A DNA stretch of 36,052 nucleotides, from contig NZ_JAGGPS010000002.1 of the NCBI RefSeq assembly GCF_018613725.1, positions 34,828 through 70,879 of the forward strand. The letters are read 5' to 3'. A model generated the notes under the pieces. It saw nothing but the letters and a program-made list of their open reading frames with translations, did no database searches and was not told the DNA's origin. A program made the position numbers and the translations under genes. Numbering within the stretch: position 1 is the stretch's first letter; each line of letters opens with the position of its first letter. Shown piece after piece: positions 17,874 to 25,104 of this stretch. Origin of the DNA: Hymenobacter sp. ISL-91 (lineage in GTDB: Bacteria; Bacteroidota; Bacteroidia; Cytophagales; Hymenobacteraceae).

Positions 17874-18389
17874 TCACCGCTTCGCCCGAAACGACCACGT
17901 AATCCGGAAGGTCGCTACCGTGTCGCCGGCTTCGTCGGTGCCGGTGCTGGTGGCCAGCACGGTGCGGCCCTCGCCGGTGGCGCGGCTTTCGGCAATGGCC
18001 CGGCCGATGGCCGCCCCATCGGGGCAGGTGAAGCGGATAAGACCCACTGCTTTCTTCGTAAAATCGGCCTCCAGGCCCACTACCAGCATGGAGACTGGCG
18101 CGCCGCTCTGCACGTGCATCATGGCCAGCAGGCCGCTGGCCATTTCGGCCGCCATGCTCAGGCAGGCGAAGTAGATGCTCCGAAACGGATTCTGGGTCAG
18201 ATACTTGTAGGGCACCGTGATGGTGCATTGCTCCGGCCGAACTTCCGCCACGCGCAGGCCGGCCAGGTAGGCCATTGGCAGCTTGCGCAGCATAAACAGC
18301 TTCAGCTTGAGCGGGTTGCTGATGTCGCGGCGGAATTTTTCGAGGCGGGCAGTATCGGGCGCGGCAACGGAAGCGGGTTGGCTGGGCAT
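17874..18389 (-). CDS. DUF4442/PaaI-like hotdog-fold protein (putative thioesterase)
   Basis: A 171-residue cytoplasmic protein. The layout fits a hotdog fold of the DUF4442 (YiiD/PaaI-like) group: an N-terminal helix with LKLKLFMLRKLPMAYLAGL, a strand (CTITVPYKYLTQNPFRSIYFAC), a long helix (LSMAAEMASGLLAMMH) and two C-terminal strands. NPF.S.YF.C at the helix start is the characteristic motif of the group. The likely activity is hydrolysis or binding of an acyl-thioester, but no substrate can be named. The frame extends to 18491; ATG 18389 is chosen because the upstream residues lie in the spacer after the PPC gene and have no conserved look. It is convergent with the DisA-like gene across a palindromic repeat. 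Confidence 0.8.
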   Translation of the reverse strand: MPSQPASVAAPDTARLEKFRRDISNPLKLKLFMLRKLPMAYLAGLRVAEVRPEQCTITVPYKYLTQNPFRSIYFACLSMAAEMASGLLAMMHVQSGAPVSMLVVGLEADFTKKAVGLIRFTCPDGAAIGRAIAESRATGEGRTVLATSTGTDEAGDTVATFRITWSFRAKR

Positions 18390-18520
18390 AGCGGGCGGGT
18401 TTTCCACAAGAAACGCAATTTGCTCGTCATGCCGAGTAAATGGGCCATAACCACCCGCTCGCACAGCGGCTGGCAAACAACTATCCTCCAAGTAGCTGCG
18501 GCTTCTGGCAGCTGGAGAAG

Positions 18521-19078
18521 CTACTTTCGGCGTTTTTTGACTGGGGCTGGCTGCTGGCCGGGCGCTCCGGCCGGAGCCGCCGTGGCGGGCCGCACCACCA
18601 GTTCCTGGTAGCCAAAGGTGGGGTCGGTTTCGCGCCGGAAATCCAGGGCCGGCAGTTCGCCGATTACCAATTCGGCGGTGGTATAGATGCTGTTGCCATC
18701 GAGCAGGTGTCCGCCCAGCGTGCGGCCCGTAGAGTCGGCCACTGAGAGGTGCAAGTGGCTGCCATTGACGGAGAGCGTACCAACCAGCGACACGATTTCG
18801 AAATGGCCCTGGTACACCGTGGGTCCCTCCTGATTGGCCAGCCGGAGCGTGGCAGTTGTCAGGCTACCTACGCCGGTGAGGATGCAGGCCGCCCGCAGAT
18901 TATGGGCCTGCGCGAAGGCCAGCAGCTCGCGCCGCAAATCCTGCCCCGGCTTCAGCCGCAAGGCATACGTGCGCAAAGGCGAGGCAATGGCGGCATCGGT
19001 AGCAGGCATAGCAGGAATGGTTTGGGCAGCGGCCGGAGCAGTTATCAGCAGCAGCGCCGCGAGCAGCAGACGGGGCAT
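18521..19078 (-). CDS. Exported PPC/DUF296-domain protein
   Basis: A 185-residue protein with a signal peptide (MPRLLLAALLLITAPAAAQ) followed by one PPC (plant and prokaryote conserved, DUF296) domain at ~35-165. The domain shows the typical TGVGSL turn and the metal-binding His triad: His108 and His110 in GSHLHLS and His124 in GGHLLDG, then AELVIGEL. The C-terminus is Ala/Pro-rich and ends KKRRK. PPC proteins are usually cytoplasmic and are named DNA-binding because of plant AT-hook fusions; here export is predicted, so a DNA role is unlikely. It lies 89 nt downstream of the DUF4097-like gene on the same strand and may be in its operon. ATG 19078 is chosen over 19171 because it yields the signal peptide. 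Confidence 0.85.
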   Translation of the reverse strand: MPRLLLAALLLITAPAAAQTIPAMPATDAAIASPLRTYALRLKPGQDLRRELLAFAQAHNLRAACILTGVGSLTTATLRLANQEGPTVYQGHFEIVSLVGTLSVNGSHLHLSVADSTGRTLGGHLLDGNSIYTTAELVIGELPALDFRRETDPTFGYQELVVRPATAAPAGAPGQQPAPVKKRRK

Positions 19079-19167
19079 GGAGGAAAACGTAATCAGCAGA
19101 TTCGTCATCCTTGGTCTGGCTGTCGCCTGCGAAGGCTGTCGCTTAGTGTCACTGCCTGTTCCCCAGC

Positions 19168-20421
19168 TCACCTGTTGAAGCTGACGTTGCCGTAACGAAC
19201 CTTGATATTCACGTTGCTGGCACTGCGGGCCGAAGCGGTACCAAACGTGCCCTGCGTGTCGGTGGTAGTGGGGCCGGATTCGGCCGAGGCTACTTTTACC
19301 AGGCGCTTATCGACCAGCAACTGGCCATGCTCGGTATTTACATCGAATCCAAAGGCGGCGCCGTCGGGGAAGTTGAGCAGAATGGTGCTGTAGCCGCCAT
19401 CTAAGGTAATCTGACGGAAGTTGGGGCCGGTGTTGCGCACCTCGAAGCTGGGGCTGTACTGTACCTTCATATTGAGCGCACTGTTGAGCTTATCGACGCT
19501 GAAGCGCGAGTAGCCCGAGGTACCGCGCAGGTTCTGGACGGTGCCCAGGGCTACGTCGCCGTATTTGCTGTGCATGGTCAGGTCGCTTACCAGCCCAACA
19601 TCAATATCGGAGTAGTTGCTGCGCAGTTCCACGCTGCCGCCTTCGGTGAGGCGCACTTTGGCGTACGAGGCATCGATGACGGCCCGGCGGGCGAAGGCTA
19701 CGGCAGCACGGGCGTTGGTTAGCTTGAGGCTGTTGCGCGGTCCTTCGAGGCGGGCTGTACGTAGGCGGCCGTACTCCACGGCCAGCTCTGTAGCCCCGGT
19801 CAGGTCGCCGGTCAGGCTAATCTCGCCGAAGGCATTGTGCAGGGCCAGCGGGTTGTTGGCGGGCACCCACACGGTGTAGTTCACCTCATAGAGCTTCACC
19901 TGACTGCGGCACCCGCGGGGCAGCTCGCCAAAGCGGGAGCGGGCCGAAATGCCGCCCGTTTTGGGGTCGCGGGCCAACAGTTCCACCTCAATCATGGCCT
20001 GTAGCTCCTGCGCCTTCTCATCGGTTTCGGCCCGGGTGATGATGGTGACATCGGTGCGAATTTCGGGTCGGTTCCACACATTTACCTCCACCCGGCCGTA
20101 GCGGGTGTCGAGGGTGTAGAGCTTGGTAGGACTGGTCGGAAACGTGCGGCTCAGCGTCCGGACTTTCTCAACGGCTGGCACGGCAGCACCGTCGGTCTGC
20201 GCGGGCCCCTGGTCGGAGCCCTGGGCGGTGCTCGCGCGCGGTACCAACGCGCCCGACTGGCCAGCCAGGGCGGCGGCGGCCGGCTCGCAGAAATGGACGT
20301 CGGCGGAGCCGGACGGAGCCAGTACCTGCGCCTGAGCAGTGCTCAGGGCCAGACTCAGCAATGCCGTCAGCGCCAGCCCAAACTGGCTGGCCCTGTCGTT
20401 AATCATCCGAAACCAATGCAT
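19168..20421 (-). CDS. Exported DUF4097-like beta-repeat protein, sigma-factor operon
   Basis: A 417-residue protein with a signal peptide (core LALTALLSLALSTAQA). After a low-complexity stretch the chain has short repeating beta units (for example YGRVEVNVWN, FGEISLTGDLTG, YGRLRTARLEG, YAKVRLTEGGS, YSDIDVGLV, YGDVALG, HGQLLVDK, YGNVSFNR), the pattern of DUF4097/head-GIN beta-solenoid proteins. Such proteins are often encoded beside ECF sigma/anti-sigma pairs in Bacteroidota and are thought to work at the envelope; their function is unknown. Its ATG follows the stop of the upstream gene by 3 nt, so the two are almost certainly co-transcribed and translationally coupled. Confidence 0.82.
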   Translation of the reverse strand: MHWFRMINDRASQFGLALTALLSLALSTAQAQVLAPSGSADVHFCEPAAAALAGQSGALVPRASTAQGSDQGPAQTDGAAVPAVEKVRTLSRTFPTSPTKLYTLDTRYGRVEVNVWNRPEIRTDVTIITRAETDEKAQELQAMIEVELLARDPKTGGISARSRFGELPRGCRSQVKLYEVNYTVWVPANNPLALHNAFGEISLTGDLTGATELAVEYGRLRTARLEGPRNSLKLTNARAAVAFARRAVIDASYAKVRLTEGGSVELRSNYSDIDVGLVSDLTMHSKYGDVALGTVQNLRGTSGYSRFSVDKLNSALNMKVQYSPSFEVRNTGPNFRQITLDGGYSTILLNFPDGAAFGFDVNTEHGQLLVDKRLVKVASAESGPTTTDTQGTFGTASARSASNVNIKVRYGNVSFNR

Positions 20422-20424
20422 CCG

Positions 20425-21198
20425 TTAGGGTAAACGGCGGCTATCAGCCACCATGTAGGGTTGAGAGTGGTACTCGCGCATCTGCTCGCGGGTGCGCAGC
20501 TGCTGACCCAACAAATCGAGCCGGATCTGCATGTTGCGGTTCATGGCCTCCAGCACCATTTCGGGTTCGGGGTTCTGGTAAAGCTCTGTCTTCAACTGCT
20601 GGTAAGCCATATCGAGGGCCCCCAGCTCCTGCTGCCAGTCGGCCTGCGGGGCCTCCGCGCCAAACTCCTCATCGGTCAGGCGCAACTCCTGCTGGCGCTC
20701 GGTTAGCTGAGTGGCATAGTACGTTTCCATACGCTGCACGGCGCTGGCCAGGCGCTGCTCGGGGCCTACCGAAGCTGGTGAGGACAGCTGGGGCACGGTA
20801 TAGGGCGGCAACTCGGCCTCGGGTCCGGCGGGCAGCGCCGCCGTAGCGGCCGTACGCGTCCAGCGGCTGGCCTGGGGCTGCTGCCAGGCCCAGGTACCCA
20901 ACAGGAGCAGGGTAGCTACGGCGGCAGCAATACCGTAGGGCCGGGCCGAGCGCACAGCAGCAGCCGTAGCCGTAGCCGTAGCCGTGGCAGCAGGTGTTAC
21001 TGCGGCAGGAACAGCTTGATGCGGAAACAGAGCCAGCACCCGGGCAGGTGCCGTTTCAGGTTGCGGCTCGGGGGCGGCAGAAGCCGCGTCCAGGTCCTGG
21101 GCAATGGAGTCCCATAGGTCCAGGCGCGGCTCAAACGCGTCGAAATCAGCGCGATTTTGGTCCACGAAGGTTTCCAGTCCGGGGTTATTGATATGCAT
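20425..21198 (-). CDS. Single-pass membrane protein, probable anti-sigma-like partner of the ECF factor
   Basis: A 257-residue protein of unrecognised family. The first ~60 residues are acidic and helical with FDAFEPRLDLWDSIAQDLD; an Ala/Thr stretch encoded by hexamer repeats (CCGTAG, 20964-20987) follows; one membrane segment lies at ~88-106; and the C-terminal ~100 residues form a Gln/Glu-rich helical domain (ELGALDMAYQQLKTELYQ). This topology, cytoplasmic head, one TM, periplasmic coil, and the position between an ECF sigma gene and an envelope protein gene match anti-sigma-type proteins, but no ZAS zinc motif (HxxxCxxC) is present. ATG 21198 gives a clean start; the frame extends to 21432, overlapping the sigma gene, which I reject. 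Confidence 0.75.
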   Translation of the reverse strand: MHINNPGLETFVDQNRADFDAFEPRLDLWDSIAQDLDAASAAPEPQPETAPARVLALFPHQAVPAAVTPAATATATATAAAVRSARPYGIAAAVATLLLLGTWAWQQPQASRWTRTAATAALPAGPEAELPPYTVPQLSSPASVGPEQRLASAVQRMETYYATQLTERQQELRLTDEEFGAEAPQADWQQELGALDMAYQQLKTELYQNPEPEMVLEAMNRNMQIRLDLLGQQLRTREQMREYHSQPYMVADSRRLP

Positions 21199-21428
21199 GG
21201 CGAATTGAGTGGCGGAATCGGGCGGCTGGTCGGGCGAGGGGTGAGCCAGCGCCGCACGATGTTGTATGTGCTGGATGTTTGAGCGTGTGGGCGATAAAGT
21301 AATCCATGAAGAGGCGGGCAATGTGCCGCAGACGCGCCGCCTAGTTGCGTAGCCGTCAACGAACCAAAATCGGGAGAAGCTACCGGCCAGTTTGCAACTT
21401 TTCAGTAAGCAATTCCCTTCTCCGCTTA

Positions 21429-21989
21429 TCAAAGTCCGTGTTGCCGGGCCAGTTCGAGGAGCTTCTTACGGGCCCGGCTGTATTGTGATTTAGAAGTGGA
21501 TTCGCTGATGTTGAGAATACCGGCAATTTCGGCGTGGTCGTAGCCTTCGAGCAGGTAGAGCGTGAGCACTACGCGGTAGCCGTCGGGCAGGTCCTGTACG
21601 CAGCGGCGCACTACATCGGCCCGCCAGCTGGTTATTTCCGGCTCGGGACCGTAGTCGGTGGCTTCGGCGGCGGCATCGTGCTGCTCGCCCAGCGGCACCA
21701 AACTCAGGCGCCGGTTGCGCAGGCAGTTGATGCTTTTATTGATGACGATACGCTTCAGCCAGGAGCCAAACGACGAGTCGCCTTTATAGCTGTGCAGCTC
21801 CCGAAACGCGCTCAGAAACGCTTCCTGCAGCACATCTTCGGCCTCGGCATAGTCGCCGGTGATGCGCAACGAAGCGTTGAACATGGCCTTGGCGTAGCGC
21901 TTGTAGATTTCGGCCTGGGCGCGCCGGTCGCCCAAGCGGCACCGCTCGACCAGCGGCGCGTTGATGTCGGTGTAAGCAAAAGCTTCCAT
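21429..21989 (-). CDS. ECF-family RNA polymerase sigma factor
   Basis: A 186-residue sigma-70-family factor with regions 2 and 4 only. Region 2 spans about residues 20-90 with EIYKRYAKAMFNASLRI, DAEDVLQEAF-like DYAEAEDVLQEAFLSAF and WLKRIVINKSIN; region 4 spans 125-180 with the helix-turn-helix YDHAEIAGILNISESTSKSQYSRARKKL. It should direct RNA polymerase to envelope-stress or nutrient genes. ATG 21989 is chosen; the frame to 22208 only adds Cys-rich sequence. A 7-bp inverted repeat (AGTGGGA...TCCCACT, 22019-22041) lies 30-52 nt upstream on the transcribed strand. The next gene, a one-TM protein, begins 230 nt downstream, so co-transcription is plausible. Confidence 0.93.
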   Translation of the reverse strand: MEAFAYTDINAPLVERCRLGDRRAQAEIYKRYAKAMFNASLRITGDYAEAEDVLQEAFLSAFRELHSYKGDSSFGSWLKRIVINKSINCLRNRRLSLVPLGEQHDAAAEATDYGPEPEITSWRADVVRRCVQDLPDGYRVVLTLYLLEGYDHAEIAGILNISESTSKSQYSRARKKLLELARQHGL

Positions 21990-22259
21990 AGGAGGTGGCA
22001 GCAGTAACGAAACAAAAGAGTGGGAAAGTAAATATCCCACTTTCCGGGCGAACCGACACGCGCCGGCAGTTAAGTAGCACAAAGACCAACAGCCCGGCCG
22101 GTAGTTGCACTCAGTAAGTAAGACAGCAGCCGATTCCGGATTGTTCACTAACCAACAGCAGTTGTCGGACACTGCCTCATTTGTTGAACTCAGGTTATCG
22201 TGCAACATCCCGAAGCACTACCTTCGAATGGTTTTAGACCTTATCGTCCATTCTGTTCT

Positions 22260-22772
22260 ATGAAGCGCTTTTACTCTTTGCCCGTGCTGTTCCTCAGCGC
22301 CACCCTGCTTTCTGCCTGCGAAAAAGTCAACTTCGGTGACGACGGCGGCATCACCGAAGTTGACAATCAGGGTCGTTCCACCGGCCATGTCGATAAGTCG
22401 GACTGGGGCTCTGACGCCACCTGGAAAAAGCCGGAGTTGGACTTGTTCAAAAGCCTGGACCTCGACCTGAACGGTACCCAGCAAGGCGGAGTCCGCAACA
22501 TTGCTTTGTATCCTAACCCAGTAGCAACTCAAGCTGCCTTTCGCATCGGGCAGACTGGCAGCGCCACTCAATTCGCTTGGGTTGTAGTAGACCGGAAGTA
22601 CAAGGTGGTGATGAATTTTGTAAAGGACGTACGCGTTTCAGGCAATGTCAGTGAGTACATATTTGACTTCAGTTCCCTTAAAAAAGGGGAAACTTACCGC
22701 ATGTACTACGTTTTCTACACCGGCACCAACTTGGTCAGTAAAGGGCACGGAGACATCAAAATGCTCGACTAG
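22260..22772 (+). CDS. Small lipoprotein with T9SS-tail-like C-terminal domain
   Basis: A 170-residue protein. The N-terminus is a lipoprotein signal (core LPVLFLSATLL, lipobox SAC, Cys20). A Gly/Asp-rich linker leads to a C-terminal domain from residue ~80 that begins ALYPNPV and continues with beta strands (FRIG, FAWVVVDRKYKVV, YIFDFSSLKKGETYRMYY), the layout of a type A T9SS sorting domain, but without its usual basic end; it finishes GDIKMLD. I do not recognise another domain. It is convergent with the aldehyde dehydrogenase gene and shares a terminator with it. The open frame reaches 22200; ATG 22260 fits the signal sequence. Confidence 0.85.
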   Translation: MKRFYSLPVLFLSATLLSACEKVNFGDDGGITEVDNQGRSTGHVDKSDWGSDATWKKPELDLFKSLDLDLNGTQQGGVRNIALYPNPVATQAAFRIGQTGSATQFAWVVVDRKYKVVMNFVKDVRVSGNVSEYIFDFSSLKKGETYRMYYVFYTGTNLVSKGHGDIKMLD

Positions 22773-22803
22773 CCTCGGCCGGATTCCTGGACCATTAAAC
22801 GCC

Positions 22804-22838
22804 AAACGGCCCGCCCGGTAAAACCGAGCGGGCCGTTT
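22804..22838. terminator. Bidirectional terminator between lipoprotein and aldehyde dehydrogenase genes
   Basis: The arms AAACGGCCCGC (22804-22814) and GCGGGCCGTTT (22828-22838) are perfect complements; the loop can extend the stem with CCGG/ACCG pairing. A short T run ends the hairpin. It lies between convergent genes. Confidence 0.75.
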
Positions 22839-22858
22839 GCGTAAGACCAAAGCAGCAG

Positions 22859-24457
22859 TTACACGTCGAACTTTATGCCCTGGGCCAGCGGCAACGTGGT
22901 GCTGTAGTTGATGGTGTTGGTCTGGCGGCGCATGTACACCTTCCAGGCGTCGGAGCCGGATTCGCGGCCGCCGCCGGTTTCTTTCTCGCCCCCGAACGCG
23001 CCGCCAATTTCGGCGCCGCTCGTGCCGATGTTCACGTTGGCAATGCCGCAGTCGGAGCCGGCCTGGCTGAGGAAGGCCTCAGCCTCGCGCATATTCAGCG
23101 TGAAGATGCTCGACGACAAACCCTGGCGCACGCCGTTCTGCAGGTCGATGGCGTTGGTTACCTCGCCGCTGTACTTAATCAGGTACAAAATAGGCGCGAA
23201 GGTCTCGTCCTGTACCGTGGCGTACTCGTTCTTCGCCTCCACAATGGCGGGCGTTACATAGGTGCCGGTTTCGTAACCTTCGCCTTCGAGCACTTCGCCA
23301 CCGATGAGCAGCGTGCCACCTTCACTTTGCACGGCCTTCAAGGCTTTCTGGAAGCCAACTACCGAATCCTTGTCAATCAGCGGGCCGACCAGCGTGCCCT
23401 CCTGGAGTGGGTGGCCGATGGGCAGGTTGGGGTAAATTTTGAGCAGGCGCGCCTTCACGTCGTCGTAAATCGAATCGTGGATGATGAGGCGGCGCGTGCT
23501 GGTGCAGCGCTGCCCGCAGGTACCCACGGCCCCGAACACGATGCCCGGCAGGGCAATGCTCAGGTCGGCGTGCTCGGTGAGGATGATGGCGTTGTTGCCG
23601 CCCAACTCCAGCAGCGACTTGCCCAAGCGGGCACCCACGGCCTCCCCTACTTTCTTGCCCATGCGGGTGCTGCCGGTGGCCGACACCAACGGTACGCGCT
23701 CATCGGCGGCCATTTTGGCCCCGATTTCAGCGTCGCCAATAATCAGGTTGAAAATGCCCTCGGGCAGCTCGTTTTCTTCGAGCACGCTCTTGATGATATG
23801 CTGAATAGCCACGCCGGTAAGCGGAGTTTTCTCGGAGGGCTTCCAGATGCAGGTGTCGCCACAAACGGCGGCCAGCATGGCGTTCCAGCTCCACACGGCC
23901 ACCGGGAAGTTGAAGGCCGAGATGATGCCCACCACGCCCAGCGGGTGGTACTGCTCGTACATGCGGTGGGCGGGCCGCTCCGAGTGCATGGTCAGGCCGT
24001 GCAGTTGGCGCGAGAGGCCCACGGCAAAGTCGCAAATGTCAATCATTTCCTGCACTTCGCCGAGGCCTTCCTGCAGGATTTTGCCCATCTCGTAGCTCAC
24101 CAGCTTGCCCAGATCATCCTTGTGGTCGCGGAGCTTGTTGCCAATCTGGCGCACGATTTCGCCACGCTTGGGAGCCGGCACCAGCCGCCAGGTTTTAAAG
24201 GCCTCCTGGGCTTTTGTTACTACCTGCTCGTAATCTTCGGCGGTAGCCATGGCTACGGTGCCTATTACCTTACCGTCGGCGGGCGAGTGGATGGTGCGCG
24301 TGTTCTGGTTGTCGGTGCCGCCCCACTGCAGGCCGGTGCTCCAGGCGGCGTTGTGGGCCTGTACGCCCAGCGCGCGCAGCACCTGCCGGATGCCGTGGTG
24401 GTCGTGGTCCTGAACGTCGGTGCCGGTGGCAACTGCTTCTTCTAGTGCTTGCTTCAT
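22859..24457 (-). CDS. Antiquitin-type (ALDH7) aldehyde dehydrogenase
   Basis: A 532-residue NAD-dependent aldehyde dehydrogenase, closest in motif to ALDH7A1/AmaB, which oxidises alpha-aminoadipate semialdehyde in lysine breakdown. Visible features are FNFPVAVW (Asn183), WKPSEKTPLTG (Lys206), the nucleotide-binding GSTRMG, general base Glu284 in LELGGNN, catalytic Cys318 in GQRCTSTRRL, and the family-characteristic IGTSGAEIGGAFGGEKETGG and GRESGSDAWK near the C-terminus. The first ~30 residues are less conserved and rich in His and Asp. The substrate is inferred from the ALDH7 group, not proven. There is no other lysine-catabolic gene in the window. A TAGCTTTG promoter core lies 64 nt upstream. 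Confidence 0.9.
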   Translation of the reverse strand: MKQALEEAVATGTDVQDHDHHGIRQVLRALGVQAHNAAWSTGLQWGGTDNQNTRTIHSPADGKVIGTVAMATAEDYEQVVTKAQEAFKTWRLVPAPKRGEIVRQIGNKLRDHKDDLGKLVSYEMGKILQEGLGEVQEMIDICDFAVGLSRQLHGLTMHSERPAHRMYEQYHPLGVVGIISAFNFPVAVWSWNAMLAAVCGDTCIWKPSEKTPLTGVAIQHIIKSVLEENELPEGIFNLIIGDAEIGAKMAADERVPLVSATGSTRMGKKVGEAVGARLGKSLLELGGNNAIILTEHADLSIALPGIVFGAVGTCGQRCTSTRRLIIHDSIYDDVKARLLKIYPNLPIGHPLQEGTLVGPLIDKDSVVGFQKALKAVQSEGGTLLIGGEVLEGEGYETGTYVTPAIVEAKNEYATVQDETFAPILYLIKYSGEVTNAIDLQNGVRQGLSSSIFTLNMREAEAFLSQAGSDCGIANVNIGTSGAEIGGAFGGEKETGGGRESGSDAWKVYMRRQTNTINYSTTLPLAQGIKFDV

Positions 24458-24520
24458 GGGAAAGGAAATAGGGGTGGGATGAGAATTTCAGAAGTAACGG
24501 GCAGCCGGAGCAGCCTCTTA

Positions 24521-24528
24521 CAAAGCTA
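24521..24528 (-). promoter_or_regulatory. -7 promoter element of the aldehyde dehydrogenase gene
   Basis: The minus strand reads TAGCTTTG, an exact TAnnTTTG match, 64 nt from the ATG. The -33 region has no clear TTG, so support is limited. It lies in the 92-nt gap after the TOPRIM-like gene and argues for separate transcription. Confidence 0.4.
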
Positions 24529-24549
24529 ACAATTTAGATTAGGGGCGTT

Positions 24550-25104
24550 TTACCAGCCCGCCTGCCCGGCCTCCCCCAACCGTTCCGTTACGAAGGCCGC
24601 CAACCGGGCGTAGGCCGGTGGCGCACTGGTTCGTAACGCTTTCAATAGGCTCACAATTTCCGGTTGCTCTTCAGCTCTAATGCTCTTGGTAAATCCCAGA
24701 AAATCGTTCAGCAACTCCGGCAACTGATATGCCTGGGGCTGGAGGCCCGCAGCCCGCAGATTACCATATAGCCACCCGTCGCAGGCGGGGTCGAGCACAA
24801 TCAGATACTGGCTCGCCAGCTTCCGGTGACGGTATACCACAAACAGGCAACCCGGCTCTTCACACCGCAACACCACCTGGTCGAAAGGCTTAAGTTTGGG
24901 AATCGAGAACAGGTGCTTGTCGTTATCTACCATCGCGATGACCACCCGCGAACTGCCATACCGCTCGGCCTGCTGGTGCAGCGCGTCGCCTACTTTGGGC
25001 GCGCCTTTAATGTGGGTGATGAGCTTTTGACGGTCGTATAGCAATGCCCGCATCAGAGCAGTATCGACGTGGCATTCAGGTAGAAACAGAATAGATTCAG
25101 GCAT
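24550..25104 (-). CDS. Small TOPRIM-like protein, partner of the upstream ATPase
   Basis: A 184-residue cytoplasmic protein I do not recognise by name. Two motifs look like a TOPRIM fold: ILFLPECHVDTAL, giving Glu10 and Asp14 in the E-x3-D spacing of the TOPRIM glutamate motif, and VVIAMVDNDKH, giving the D-x-D pair Asp60/Asp62. TOPRIM domains coordinate metal for DNA or RNA cleavage. The fold resembles DUF4276/DUF4435-type proteins that pair with AAA/ABC-like ATPases (OLD, AbiL, PARIS AriB), but it is shorter than AriB. The gene overlaps the ATPase stop by 8 nt (ATGCCTGA), so translation is coupled. Its base composition is like the chromosome, unlike the ATPase. The nuclease role is inference. 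Confidence 0.75.
   Translation of the reverse strand: MPESILFLPECHVDTALMRALLYDRQKLITHIKGAPKVGDALHQQAERYGSSRVVIAMVDNDKHLFSIPKLKPFDQVVLRCEEPGCLFVVYRHRKLASQYLIVLDPACDGWLYGNLRAAGLQPQAYQLPELLNDFLGFTKSIRAEEQPEIVSLLKALRTSAPPAYARLAAFVTERLGEAGQAGW

Noticed and set aside
18490..18525. AAGTAGCT...AGCTACTT inverted repeat over the PPC stop as a terminator
   Set aside because: Only 8 bp with a 20-nt loop and no T run; too weak to call.
22219..22226. TACCTTCG as promoter core of the lipoprotein gene
   Set aside because: One mismatch in the -7 element and TTA instead of TTG at 21 nt; not better than chance in an AT-moderate region.
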